Assembly (NCBI GenBank): GCA_027084145.1
Contig: JALWLM010000168.1
Span: forward strand, 1 to 5,981
Reading direction: 5' to 3'
Length of the DNA: 5,981 nucleotides
Origin: Crocinitomicaceae bacterium
GTDB taxonomy: Bacteria > Bacteroidota > Bacteroidia > Flavobacteriales_D > Crocinitomicaceae
Shown: positions 1-5,967 of the stretch, in pieces
Layout of the letters: every line of letters begins with the position of its first letter
Numbering within the stretch: position 1 is the first letter of the stretch
The notes under the pieces: generated by a model
Databases searched by the model: none
What the model was told of the DNA's origin: nothing
What the model saw: the letters and a program-made list of their open reading frames with translations, nothing else
Translations under genes and position numbers: made by a program

Positions 1-71
1 GATTAGCTCAGTTGGTTTAGAGCACCTGCCTTACAAGCAGGGGGTCACTGGTTCGAATCCAGTATCTCCCA
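1..71 (+). tRNA. tRNA-Val (anticodon UAC), 5' end cut by window edge
   Basis: Valine tRNA that reads GUN codons, chiefly GUA and GUG. The cloverleaf can be folded by eye. The D stem GCTC (6-9) pairs with GAGC (20-23). The anticodon stem CCTGC (25-29) pairs with GCAGG (37-41) around the loop CTTACAA, placing anticodon TAC at 32-34. The T stem ACTGG (47-51) pairs with CCAGT (59-63) around the loop TTCGAAT. The 3' acceptor strand ATCTCCC (64-70) is followed by discriminator A71. Only GAT (1-3) of the 5' acceptor strand is present, so by pairing about four bases (GGGA) lie outside the window. The next bases are CGA, so the 3' CCA is not encoded and must be added enzymatically. It converges on folC. 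Other tRNA genes may lie upstream, but none is visible. Confidence 0.95.
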
Positions 72-75
72 CGAC

Positions 76-103
76 AAAGCCTTCAAAAATGAGGGCTTTT
101 TTT
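76..103 (+). terminator. Rho-independent terminator after tRNA-Val
   Basis: A nine-pair stem, AAAGCCTTC (76-84) with GAGGGCTTT (91-99) and one G-U pair, closes a six-base A-rich loop (85-90). The plus strand then continues in T to 103. It starts five bases after the tRNA and so ends that transcript. The T run stops eight bases before the folC stop codon. On the minus strand the same hairpin could slow transcripts leaving folC, but there the run after the stem is only TTTG, so termination in that direction would be weak. Confidence 0.75.
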
Positions 104-111
104 ATTGCCAA

Positions 112-1347
112 TTAATTAAGAATATCCGATAAAAGAAAGAAACTTCCGGTAACAAGAATTAAATCTTTTTCTTTAGCGTTATCAGTCGCTTTTTGATAAG
201 CAAACTTTGCCTCTTTATAAAAGAACATTTGTTTAAAATCTTTCTGTAGAACAAATTTTTTCACATTTTCAATGTCCATAGAACGGAGATTGTTAAATTC
301 CGTAAAATAGACTGTTATATTTTCAGGAATGATTTGAATCATTTCATTAACATTTTTGTCTTGGCTAAATCCTATTACAAGATGTAAATTGTCATAATTC
401 ATTTCTTGAATAGCGGCTAAACTTTGCTGAATCCCTTCTGGATTGTGTGCGACATCAAATATAATAACAGGGGACGTGGAAACAATTTGTAAACGTCCGA
501 TGAATCCGGTGTTTTTTTGTAATTGTTCTAGCCCTTCTTCTATTGCTTTATTAGAAATTTCAAATCCTTTTTCTTCCAGTTGCTCAATTATTTTTAAAAC
601 AAAGTTGAAATTATGTTTTTGATGTTCTCCAAGAAGCGGCAATCTGAATGGAGTAGAGGGGGCTTTTGTTTCGATGATTTCAGCTTCTTTTTCAGATGCT
701 ATCGTTATTAATATTTTTTTAGCTTTTTCAGCCATTACGCCTAGAACAACAGGCGTATGTTTTTTGATAATGCCTCCTTTTTCTTTTGCTATATTTTTGA
801 TTGTGTTTCCTAGAATGTTCGTATGTTCCAGACTAATGTTTGTAATTCCGGATACGATAGGTTGAATGATATTGGTTGCATCAAGACGACCTCCTAATCC
901 TGTTTCAATGACACAAATGTCACAATGATTTTTTTTAAAATAATCCAAACTCATTGCAAATGTAATTTCAAAAAAGGAGGGTTGGAAATCAAATTTTATT
1001 TGTTGAATTTTTTCGATAAAAGCAATTACTTCTTTTTCGGAAATCTTTTTCCCGTTAATTCTTATTCTTTCTCTGAAATCTAAAATATGAGGAGAGGTAA
1101 ACAATCCCGTTTTGTATCCTGCTTCAGTAATAATGGAGGCAAGTATAGAACAGGAAGAACCTTTACCGTTTGTACCTGCAATATGAATGAATTTAAGCTC
1201 TTTTTGAGGATTACCAATTGCTTGAAGAATCTTTTCAATGTTTTTCAGCGTTGGTTTATATGCTTTCTGTCCTATTTTTTGGTAGGATGGAAATTGTTTA
1301 AATAACCAATTTATAACACTTTGATATTTATTGTGCTTTAACGACAA
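112..1347 (-). CDS. folC: Bifunctional folylpolyglutamate synthase / dihydrofolate synthase
   Basis: Cytoplasmic Mur-ligase-family enzyme of folate synthesis. It joins glutamate to dihydropteroate and adds further glutamates to reduced folates, using ATP. The 411-residue product has the usual family length. The P-loop GTNGKGS lies at about residues 58-64 within the first FolC signature, followed by TSPHI at 84-88. The second signature, ETGLGGRLDATN, is at 148-159. The Mur-ligase middle segment ISLEH...EKGGIIK is at 171-195, where K190 is the likely carbamylated lysine by family analogy. The C-terminal domain carries DVAHNPEG at 298-304. No in-frame ATG exists before about residue 130, and an in-frame stop lies at 1366-1368. 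TTG at 1345-1347 is therefore the best start, placing the conserved KYQ...LF opening a few residues in. The start sits inside the end of the tonB-like gene (20-base overlap), which suggests coupled translation. It is the last gene of the run. Whether both activities are present cannot be decided from motifs. Confidence 0.94.
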   Translation of the reverse strand: MSLKHNKYQSVINWLFKQFPSYQKIGQKAYKPTLKNIEKILQAIGNPQKELKFIHIAGTNGKGSSCSILASIITEAGYKTGLFTSPHILDFRERIRINGKKISEKEVIAFIEKIQQIKFDFQPSFFEITFAMSLDYFKKNHCDICVIETGLGGRLDATNIIQPIVSGITNISLEHTNILGNTIKNIAKEKGGIIKKHTPVVLGVMAEKAKKILITIASEKEAEIIETKAPSTPFRLPLLGEHQKHNFNFVLKIIEQLEEKGFEISNKAIEEGLEQLQKNTGFIGRLQIVSTSPVIIFDVAHNPEGIQQSLAAIQEMNYDNLHLVIGFSQDKNVNEMIQIIPENITVYFTEFNNLRSMDIENVKKFVLQKDFKQMFFYKEAKFAYQKATDNAKEKDLILVTGSFFLLSDILN

Positions 1348-2059
1348 CAGACATGAAAACTTTTGCTAGAGGAGCTCCCGGATCTTTATTGTATTTGACT
1401 TGTTTTTTAACTTCATGAATCACCCTATTGATAAGTATCTGATTGGTTGTTGTTGTTTTTGATTTAATATTGTATGCAGAAATGACATTTCCTTCGGCAT
1501 CAATCGTTAGTTTAAGATAGATTGTGGCATCCACATTGGATTTTAAATCAGTCATTATAGGATCGTTTAATCTCACTCTACCTTTCCCACTTCCTTTACC
1601 TCCATTTCCTCCGGTTCCTATTCCGGAATCACCTCCAAAAGTGTCACCGCTTCCTCCACTATCTCCATCACCGCTTCCTCCGGAAGCAAAAGGATTATTA
1701 CTCTGTTCTGTTGTTGAATTTTGATTATCGGATACAGGTGCATTTGTATGATTGGATTCACCGGTATTAACGGTTGTTTCCGATTCTGTTTTTGTTGCGA
1801 TTTTTTCTGTTTGAGGTTTAGGCTCTTGAACGGGAGCATCATTAGGTTTTCCGGAGCCACTACCTCCTTCTACAGTCAAATTTTTTAATTCTATTTCAGG
1901 GATTTGTGTATCCATTTCAACCATTACAGGTTGAGGTGGTGGATCAGCAATTTCAAACGTAATCATCATGATATAAGTAATGACAAACAGCAGAGAAATT
2001 ATTCCTGCAATCATTCCTTTTCGATTATCATTTTTATCTACAATAGGATACCCCCCCAT
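1328..2059 (-). CDS. TonB-like energy transducer with glycine-rich linker
   Basis: Predicted inner-membrane protein that passes energy from ExbB/ExbD to TonB-dependent outer-membrane receptors. The 243-residue product has a short cytoplasmic N terminus, one membrane helix at about 15-35, then ADPPPQP and an acidic stretch. A low-complexity periplasmic spacer follows (about 65-160), first rich in T, E, N and Q, then very rich in Gly, Ser and Asp. The C-terminal domain (about 162-243) has a TonB-type ...LTIDAEGNVISA... segment. The usual YP motif at the start of that domain is not seen, and there is no long Pro-Lys spacer, so identity rests on domain order and position after exbBD. I chose ATG at 2057-2059, five bases after the exbD stop. 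An ATG at 2095 in the same frame would add 12 residues but overlap exbD by 31 bases, with residues unlike a TonB N terminus. A G7 run immediately follows the AT of the start codon. A TolA-like role is the main alternative. Confidence 0.83.
   Translation of the reverse strand: MGGYPIVDKNDNRKGMIAGIISLLFVITYIMMITFEIADPPPQPVMVEMDTQIPEIELKNLTVEGGSGSGKPNDAPVQEPKPQTEKIATKTESETTVNTGESNHTNAPVSDNQNSTTEQSNNPFASGGSGDGDSGGSGDTFGGDSGIGTGGNGGKGSGKGRVRLNDPIMTDLKSNVDATIYLKLTIDAEGNVISAYNIKSKTTTTNQILINRVIHEVKKQVKYNKDPGAPLAKVFMSVVVKAQ
1644..1681. repeat. Short direct repeat coding for the Gly-Ser linker
   Basis: The 14-base plus-strand string TCACCGCTTCCTCC occurs at 1644-1657 and again at 1668-1681, a period of 24 bases or eight codons. 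On the coding strand each copy encodes GGSGD in the spacer of the TonB-like protein (about residues 127-140). The period is a multiple of three, so gain or loss of a unit would lengthen or shorten the linker without breaking the frame. With only two copies it may simply reflect codon choice for repeated glycine and serine. Confidence 0.55.
2051..2057. repeat. C7/G7 homopolymer at the tonB-like start codon
   Basis: Seven C on the plus strand read as ATGGGGGGG on the coding strand: the G of the start codon and two glycine codons. In such AT-rich DNA a pure G7 run is conspicuous. Loss or gain of one base would throw the reading frame out directly after initiation from ATG 2059. Whether it varies in the population, or is a base-calling artefact, cannot be told from one sequence. 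Confidence 0.8.
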
Positions 2060-2064
2060 AAGTT

Positions 2065-2475
2065 TTATCTGTCGTATGCCATTACAGGATCCCAACCATT
2101 TGCTTGTGCTAAAGCCAGTACGTTAAATACAGCTTCATAGTCCGCTTTTCGGTGCCCTGCAATTTTAAGTTTTGATTTACCTGATTTTTCGACTGCAGCA
2201 GCCGCTAATTCTTTGATTTCATCAAAAGTCATAGGGTCTTCTATATTACCACCCGGAGTAACAACATACATGTTATCTTCAGTAATAATAACGGTTGGTG
2301 TTACAGGATCTGTTACCGGAGTCAACTTTTCATCGGGCTTAGGCAAGTCAATAGGAGTTTGGTCCTGACTCATCAAACTCATAATAATAAAGAAGATAAG
2401 CAGCAAGAATACCAAATCCGTCATGGATGCCATTCCTCCTTCTATTTTGACTTTGTTTCTCGTTCCTAAATCCAT
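2065..2475 (-). CDS. exbD: Biopolymer transport protein ExbD/TolR family
   Basis: Proton-channel partner of ExbB in the inner-membrane motor that energises TonB. At 136 residues it has the usual ExbD length. It has a short cytoplasmic N terminus, then SMTDLVFLLLIFF, in which Asp20 is at the start of the single membrane helix (about 20-36) and matches the essential protonatable aspartate of the family. After the helix comes the typical IDLPKP segment (42-47), then a periplasmic domain ending in ...AGHRKADYEAVFNVLALA..., which corresponds to the conserved ExbD/TolR fold. ATG at 2473-2475 is seven bases after the exbB stop with no evident Shine-Dalgarno box. Many Bacteroidota loci carry two exbD copies in tandem; only one is present here. 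A TolR role is possible from sequence alone, but the following TonB-like gene favours ExbD. Confidence 0.93.
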   Translation of the reverse strand: MDLGTRNKVKIEGGMASMTDLVFLLLIFFIIMSLMSQDQTPIDLPKPDEKLTPVTDPVTPTVIITEDNMYVVTPGGNIEDPMTFDEIKELAAAAVEKSGKSKLKIAGHRKADYEAVFNVLALAQANGWDPVMAYDR

Positions 2476-2482
2476 GGTTTAC

Positions 2483-3226
2483 TTATTTACCGGGTTGTTG
2501 AAGTATATCCATAAATTCTAAGGCATCATTCTCCATTTGATAGACCACTTTTCCTATTCGAGCGACTAAGAAGTTGTAACCAACGTAGGCAATAATACCA
2601 ACGATAAGACCGGCAACTGTTGTAATCATCGCTGTCATTATTCCCGGAGCAATAACATCAATATTTAAGCTGGCTGCATTTTGTAAGTCAATAAATACAC
2701 CAACCATACCGACTGTTGTTCCCAAGAACCCAATCATTGGAGCTGCTCCTGCAGCCGTTGCTAAGAAACTTAAGCGTTGTTCTAATCTTAGTATTTCCAA
2801 TTTTGCAGCATTTTCAATAGAAGCAGAAATTACTTCAATAGGACGGCCTAAACGGGCGATACCTTTTTCTAACATTCTTGCAGAAGGAGAATCAAATTGG
2901 TTGCAATAATCTTTTGCACGATCCATTTTTCCTTCTAAGATATATTCCCGGATTTTATTAATAAAACCTTTTTCTTCTTTACTTGCTTTTCTTAAAGCTA
3001 AGTATCGTTCAACAAAAATGAAGATTGCATATCCGAGCATTAAAGATAAGATGATTAAAATTCCCCATCCGCTCCATCCGATACCTTCATTGCCAAATTC
3101 TTCTGAACCTTTTAATATTTCCCAAAGACTTATACTTGTAACACCAACAGCATCTGTTGCATCTTCTACCGGAGTATCTGCTCCGGGTGTTTGTATTTGT
3201 AATAAAAAAGAAAATAATGTACTCAT
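2483..3226 (-). CDS. exbB: MotA/TolQ/ExbB family proton channel protein
   Basis: Integral inner-membrane subunit that forms the pentameric ring around ExbD and conducts protons to drive TonB. The product is 247 residues. A short hydrophobic stretch opens the protein, followed by a Pro/Asp/Thr-rich segment likely to be periplasmic (about 11-48). Three membrane helices follow at about 54-72, 153-181 and 191-216. ERYLALRK (73-80) after helix one, the family core GAAPMIGFLGTTVGMVGVF (160-178), and APGIMTAMITTVAGLIVGI (193-211) in helix three are diagnostic. Thr residues in the second and third helices match those that line the channel. The large cytoplasmic loop between helices one and two contains ...MLEKGIARLGRPI.... 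ATG at 3224-3226 is 27 bases from the nhaD stop, and the exbD gene begins seven bases downstream. TolQ is the alternative, less likely in this context. Confidence 0.95.
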   Translation of the reverse strand: MSTLFSFLLQIQTPGADTPVEDATDAVGVTSISLWEILKGSEEFGNEGIGWSGWGILIILSLMLGYAIFIFVERYLALRKASKEEKGFINKIREYILEGKMDRAKDYCNQFDSPSARMLEKGIARLGRPIEVISASIENAAKLEILRLEQRLSFLATAAGAAPMIGFLGTTVGMVGVFIDLQNAASLNIDVIAPGIMTAMITTVAGLIVGIIAYVGYNFLVARIGKVVYQMENDALEFMDILQQPGK

Positions 3227-3231
3227 AATTT

Positions 3232-3253
3232 CGTTAACGTTTAAATGATTTAA
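3232..3253. repeat. Two adjacent palindromes in the nhaD-exbB gap
   Basis: The 27-base gap holds CGTTAACG (3232-3239), a perfect eight-base palindrome, and next to it TTAAATGATTTAA (3241-3253), with six-base arms around one central base. Together they fill most of the gap. The arms are AT-rich and the second loop is too short for a stable RNA hairpin, so a terminator is unlikely. A protein-binding site is possible, but palindromes of this size also arise by chance in AT-rich DNA. Confidence 0.4.
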
Positions 3254-4612
3254 TTATTGCATGATTAAAAAAGCTCCTGCTCCGGATAAAAAACCTAAAA
3301 GAGCAAGTAAACTAATATTTTTCAAATACCAAAAGAATGAGATTTTTTCCATTCCCATAGCAACTACACCTGCAGCAGAACCTATGATTAACATACTTCC
3401 TCCCGTACCTGCAGAATAGGCAATAAAATGCCATAGAGGATCATCTATTCCTTCTTTAAACATTCCTAAACTAGCAGCAACTAAAGGAACGTTATCAATA
3501 ACAGCAGAACCGAAACCGAGTAATAAAATAACGATATTAGTATTCGGTATAGCTTGATTCATGCTCTCGGCAAATTCATAAAGTAAACCTAAAGATTCCA
3601 GAGCTGCAACAGCCATCAAAATTCCAAAGAAGAATAACACACTGGGCATTTCAATCTTTGATAATGATTTATGAACGGGACTGTGATGACCGGAGTCTTT
3701 AATATGCCCATCTATAGAAGTTAATTTAAAATTCTTAGAACTAAAAAATTCGGCAAGTGCACAGACGACACCTAGAGAAAACATCATACCTACATAAGGA
3801 GGAAGGTGTGTTAAAGTTTTAAAAACAGGAACAAAAAGAATCATCGATAAACCGACATATAACATAATAGAGCTATATGTTGTATCATGGATTTCCTCAG
3901 GAGATGGTTGAGTTACTTTTTCCAGTTGACCTTTGAATACAGGAAACAGAGAAGCGATAAATATAGGTATGACCATACATATTACAGAAGGGATAAAAAG
4001 ATGAGAAATTAACTTCGCTGTAGTTACTTTATTTCCTATCCAAAGCATTGTTGTTGTAACGTCTCCAATAGGCGACCAAGCTCCTCCTGCATTTGCAGCA
4101 ATGACAATTAATCCGGCATACCACATACGAACTTTATTGTCGGCTATAATTTTTCGAAGAATGGTAATTAAAACAATAGTTGCAGTTAAGTTATCAATAA
4201 TGGCAGATAAGATAAATGCTAATATAGTGAAAATCCAAAGTAACCTTGTTTTGCTTCTTGTTTTAATGTAATTTTTAAATGTAGAGAAACCATCGAAGTA
4301 GTCAATAATCTCAACAATGGTCATAGCTCCTAATAAAAAGAAGAGTATTTCTGCAGTTTTTCCCAGGTGATGAAGTAAAGAACTTTCCAACCAATGTGAT
4401 TTTTCATGATGACTGAACTCTCCAAAACCGGTTACAAGTTCATGAGTATGAGAATCAAACCAAGTATCAAAGTGTTCAATTCCTAAAGCAATGAGAGCCC
4501 AACAGATAGCCATCATGATAACAGCCGGAATAAGCTTATCAATTTTTAATTGATGTTCTAAGGTTATTGCTAAATACCCAAGAATAAATGTGATGATAAT
4601 AAAAGTTTCCAT
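3254..4612 (-). CDS. nhaD: NhaD-type Na+/H+ antiporter
   Basis: Inner-membrane secondary transporter of the ion-transporter superfamily that exports Na+ (and probably Li+) in exchange for H+, for salt and pH homeostasis. The 452-residue product is hydrophobic throughout with about 11-13 membrane segments. The two inverted halves each show the family signature. IIDNLTATIV (138-147) and NAGGAWSPIGD (174-184) are in the first half. VIDNVPLVAA (371-380) and AGTGGSMLIIGSAAG (401-415) are in the second. The paired Asp-Asn motifs at D140 and D373 are the likely ion-binding residues. LLHHLGKTAEILFFLLGAMTIVE (79-101, quoted in part) is typical of NhaD rather than of ArsB or general SLC13 carriers. Two extramembrane stretches are His-rich (47-82 and 303-314). 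ATG at 4610-4612 follows an A7 run and lies 18 bases after the dehydrogenase stop. Co-transcription with both neighbours is likely. Confidence 0.93.
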   Translation of the reverse strand: METFIIITFILGYLAITLEHQLKIDKLIPAVIMMAICWALIALGIEHFDTWFDSHTHELVTGFGEFSHHEKSHWLESSLLHHLGKTAEILFFLLGAMTIVEIIDYFDGFSTFKNYIKTRSKTRLLWIFTILAFILSAIIDNLTATIVLITILRKIIADNKVRMWYAGLIVIAANAGGAWSPIGDVTTTMLWIGNKVTTAKLISHLFIPSVICMVIPIFIASLFPVFKGQLEKVTQPSPEEIHDTTYSSIMLYVGLSMILFVPVFKTLTHLPPYVGMMFSLGVVCALAEFFSSKNFKLTSIDGHIKDSGHHSPVHKSLSKIEMPSVLFFFGILMAVAALESLGLLYEFAESMNQAIPNTNIVILLLGFGSAVIDNVPLVAASLGMFKEGIDDPLWHFIAYSAGTGGSMLIIGSAAGVVAMGMEKISFFWYLKNISLLALLGFLSGAGAFLIMQ

Positions 4613-4630
4613 TTGATTTTTTTAAGATTA

Positions 4631-5860
4631 TTAAATTAATTGTTTTAGAGCTATTTCAAAAGCAGCTTTAGCAATTCCTGTTTTATTTTTATTTATATGA
4701 TAAGTATTGGATAAAGCGTCATATATGGTTTTACTGGTATCATTAAAAATATCAGCATCTTTTAATTCCTTTAAATCGTTGCTCATTAAGTAAGCAAATA
4801 CACGAGCCATACCACAGTTAGATATAAAATCAGGGATAACAGAAATATTTTCATCTGCATGGTCTGCAATTTTCCCAAAGAATATTTCAGGATCGGCAAA
4901 TGGAACATTGGCGCCGGCAGAAATAACCTCTACACCGCTTTTGATCATTCTTTCCAATTGATCAAGCGTAATGAGTCTTGATGCGGCACAAGGGATAAAA
5001 ACATCTGCTTCAATATCCCAAATTTGATTATTAATTTCTTCAAAAGGAATTAAGTTGTTGTGGTTTAATTCATTACCATTTTTATTTAAGAATAATTCTT
5101 TTATTTCTTCAAATGAAAAACCGTTTTTGTTAATCAATCCACCGACACGGTCTATTATTCCAACGATTTTAGCACCTTCTTGGGCAAGATAATATGCGGC
5201 AGCAGAACCAACATTACCCCATCCTTGGACAATGACTTTTTTGTCTTTTAAGTTTCCACCCCAAATGTTGTAATAGTGTTTAATTGATTCAGCGACTCCA
5301 TATCCCGTAATCATATCGGCAACAACATATTTGCGATCAATAGACGGAGTATATTGAGTATCTTCAATTCGCTTGAGAACACCTTGTCTAAGCTGTCCGA
5401 TTCTATGAATTTTTTGAGATTCTCGAGGCTGGAAATGCCCATTGAAAACTCCTTCTTGTGGGTGCCAAACACCACAATCTTCTGTAATGGGAATAACCTC
5501 ATGAATTTCATCCACATTTAAATCTCCCCCCGTGCCGTAATAATGTTTTAAGAGAGGAGTAACAGCAGCAAACCAACGTCTTAAAACCCCTTCTTTTCTT
5601 GGGTCTTTCGGATCAAAGTTGATACCTGATTTTGCGCCGCCAATAGGAGGTCCGGCAACGGTAAATTTGACTTCCATGGTTTTGGCTAAGGATTCTACTT
5701 CCCGTTTATCCAATCCTTTTCTCATTCTTGTTCCTCCTCCGGCTGCCCCTCCTCGAAGAGAGTTAATCACCACCCAGCCCTCAGCTTCTGTTTCCGAATC
5801 TTTCCATTCAAATACAATTTCAGGTCGTTTATATTCAAATTTATTAAGTAATTCTTTCAT
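4631..5860 (-). CDS. Glu/Leu/Phe/Val dehydrogenase family protein
   Basis: Cytoplasmic amino-acid dehydrogenase that reversibly deaminates an L-amino acid to its 2-oxo acid and ammonia with a nicotinamide cofactor. The 409-residue product has an N-terminal dimerisation/substrate domain and a C-terminal Rossmann domain. GGGTRM (41-46) is followed by VKFTVAG (64-70) and IGGAKSG (73-79), where K65 and K77 match the substrate and catalytic lysines of the family, and TGGDLNVDE (110-118) carries the conserved acid. The nucleotide-binding motif GWGNVGS is at 213-219, and IIDR (235-238) puts an acidic residue after strand two, which suggests NAD+. GGTRM recalls leucine/phenylalanine dehydrogenases, while the Rossmann half and DFISNCGMARV (344-354) are closer to glutamate dehydrogenase, so the substrate is left open. 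I chose ATG at 5858-5860. A TTG at 5884 would add eight residues, but it lies inside the candidate promoter element and the added residues are not family-like. It appears to be the first gene of the run. Confidence 0.92.
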   Translation of the reverse strand: MKELLNKFEYKRPEIVFEWKDSETEAEGWVVINSLRGGAAGGGTRMRKGLDKREVESLAKTMEVKFTVAGPPIGGAKSGINFDPKDPRKEGVLRRWFAAVTPLLKHYYGTGGDLNVDEIHEVIPITEDCGVWHPQEGVFNGHFQPRESQKIHRIGQLRQGVLKRIEDTQYTPSIDRKYVVADMITGYGVAESIKHYYNIWGGNLKDKKVIVQGWGNVGSAAAYYLAQEGAKIVGIIDRVGGLINKNGFSFEEIKELFLNKNGNELNHNNLIPFEEINNQIWDIEADVFIPCAASRLITLDQLERMIKSGVEVISAGANVPFADPEIFFGKIADHADENISVIPDFISNCGMARVFAYLMSNDLKELKDADIFNDTSKTIYDALSNTYHINKNKTGIAKAAFEIALKQLI

Positions 5861-5881
5861 GTTAAAAATGATTTCAGCAAG

Positions 5882-5889
5882 CAAAAATA
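5882..5889 (-). promoter_or_regulatory. Candidate Bacteroidota -7 promoter element
   Basis: The minus strand reads TATTTTTG, a full match to the Bacteroidota -7 consensus TAnnTTTG. It ends 21 bases before the dehydrogenase ATG, leaving room for a start site and a leader of about 15 bases. No clear TTTG -33 element is seen at the expected distance of about 20 bases upstream; the nearest T-rich strings are off-spacing. Full matches to this short motif also occur within folC (456-463 and 957-964 on the minus strand), so a match alone is weak. Position ahead of the first gene of a six-gene run is the main support. Confidence 0.45.
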
Positions 5890-5967
5890 AGAAAAGAATT
5901 TAGACATCTATAAAAATGAAACTTTTGATTCTGTAAATTACCAACAATTAATAAACTTTTACGAAAC

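Noticed and set aside
456..463. TATATTTG on the minus strand inside folC as an internal promoter
   Set aside because: It is deep within the coding sequence near the end of the last gene of the run. A motif this short is expected several times by chance in AT-rich DNA of this length.
957..964. TACATTTG on the minus strand inside folC as an internal promoter
   Set aside because: Same reasoning: a chance match within coding sequence with no gene starting just downstream.
1524..1724. Plus-strand proline-rich reading frame opposite the tonB-like gene
   Set aside because: It is the complement of the glycine/serine-rich linker codons; it has no recognisable domain and lies wholly within a well-supported gene.
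2060..2095. Upstream ATG extending the TonB-like protein by 12 residues
   Set aside because: It would overlap the conserved end of exbD by 31 bases, and the added residues do not look like a TonB N terminus; ATG at 2059 sits five bases after the exbD stop.
5861..5884. TTG start extending the dehydrogenase by eight residues
   Set aside because: The ATG at 5858-5860 gives the usual MKELL opening of relatives, and the TTG falls within the candidate promoter element.
5619..5903. Plus-strand frame opposite the start of the dehydrogenase gene
   Set aside because: It is antisense to conserved glycine-rich and catalytic segments of the dehydrogenase, and no known domain is visible.
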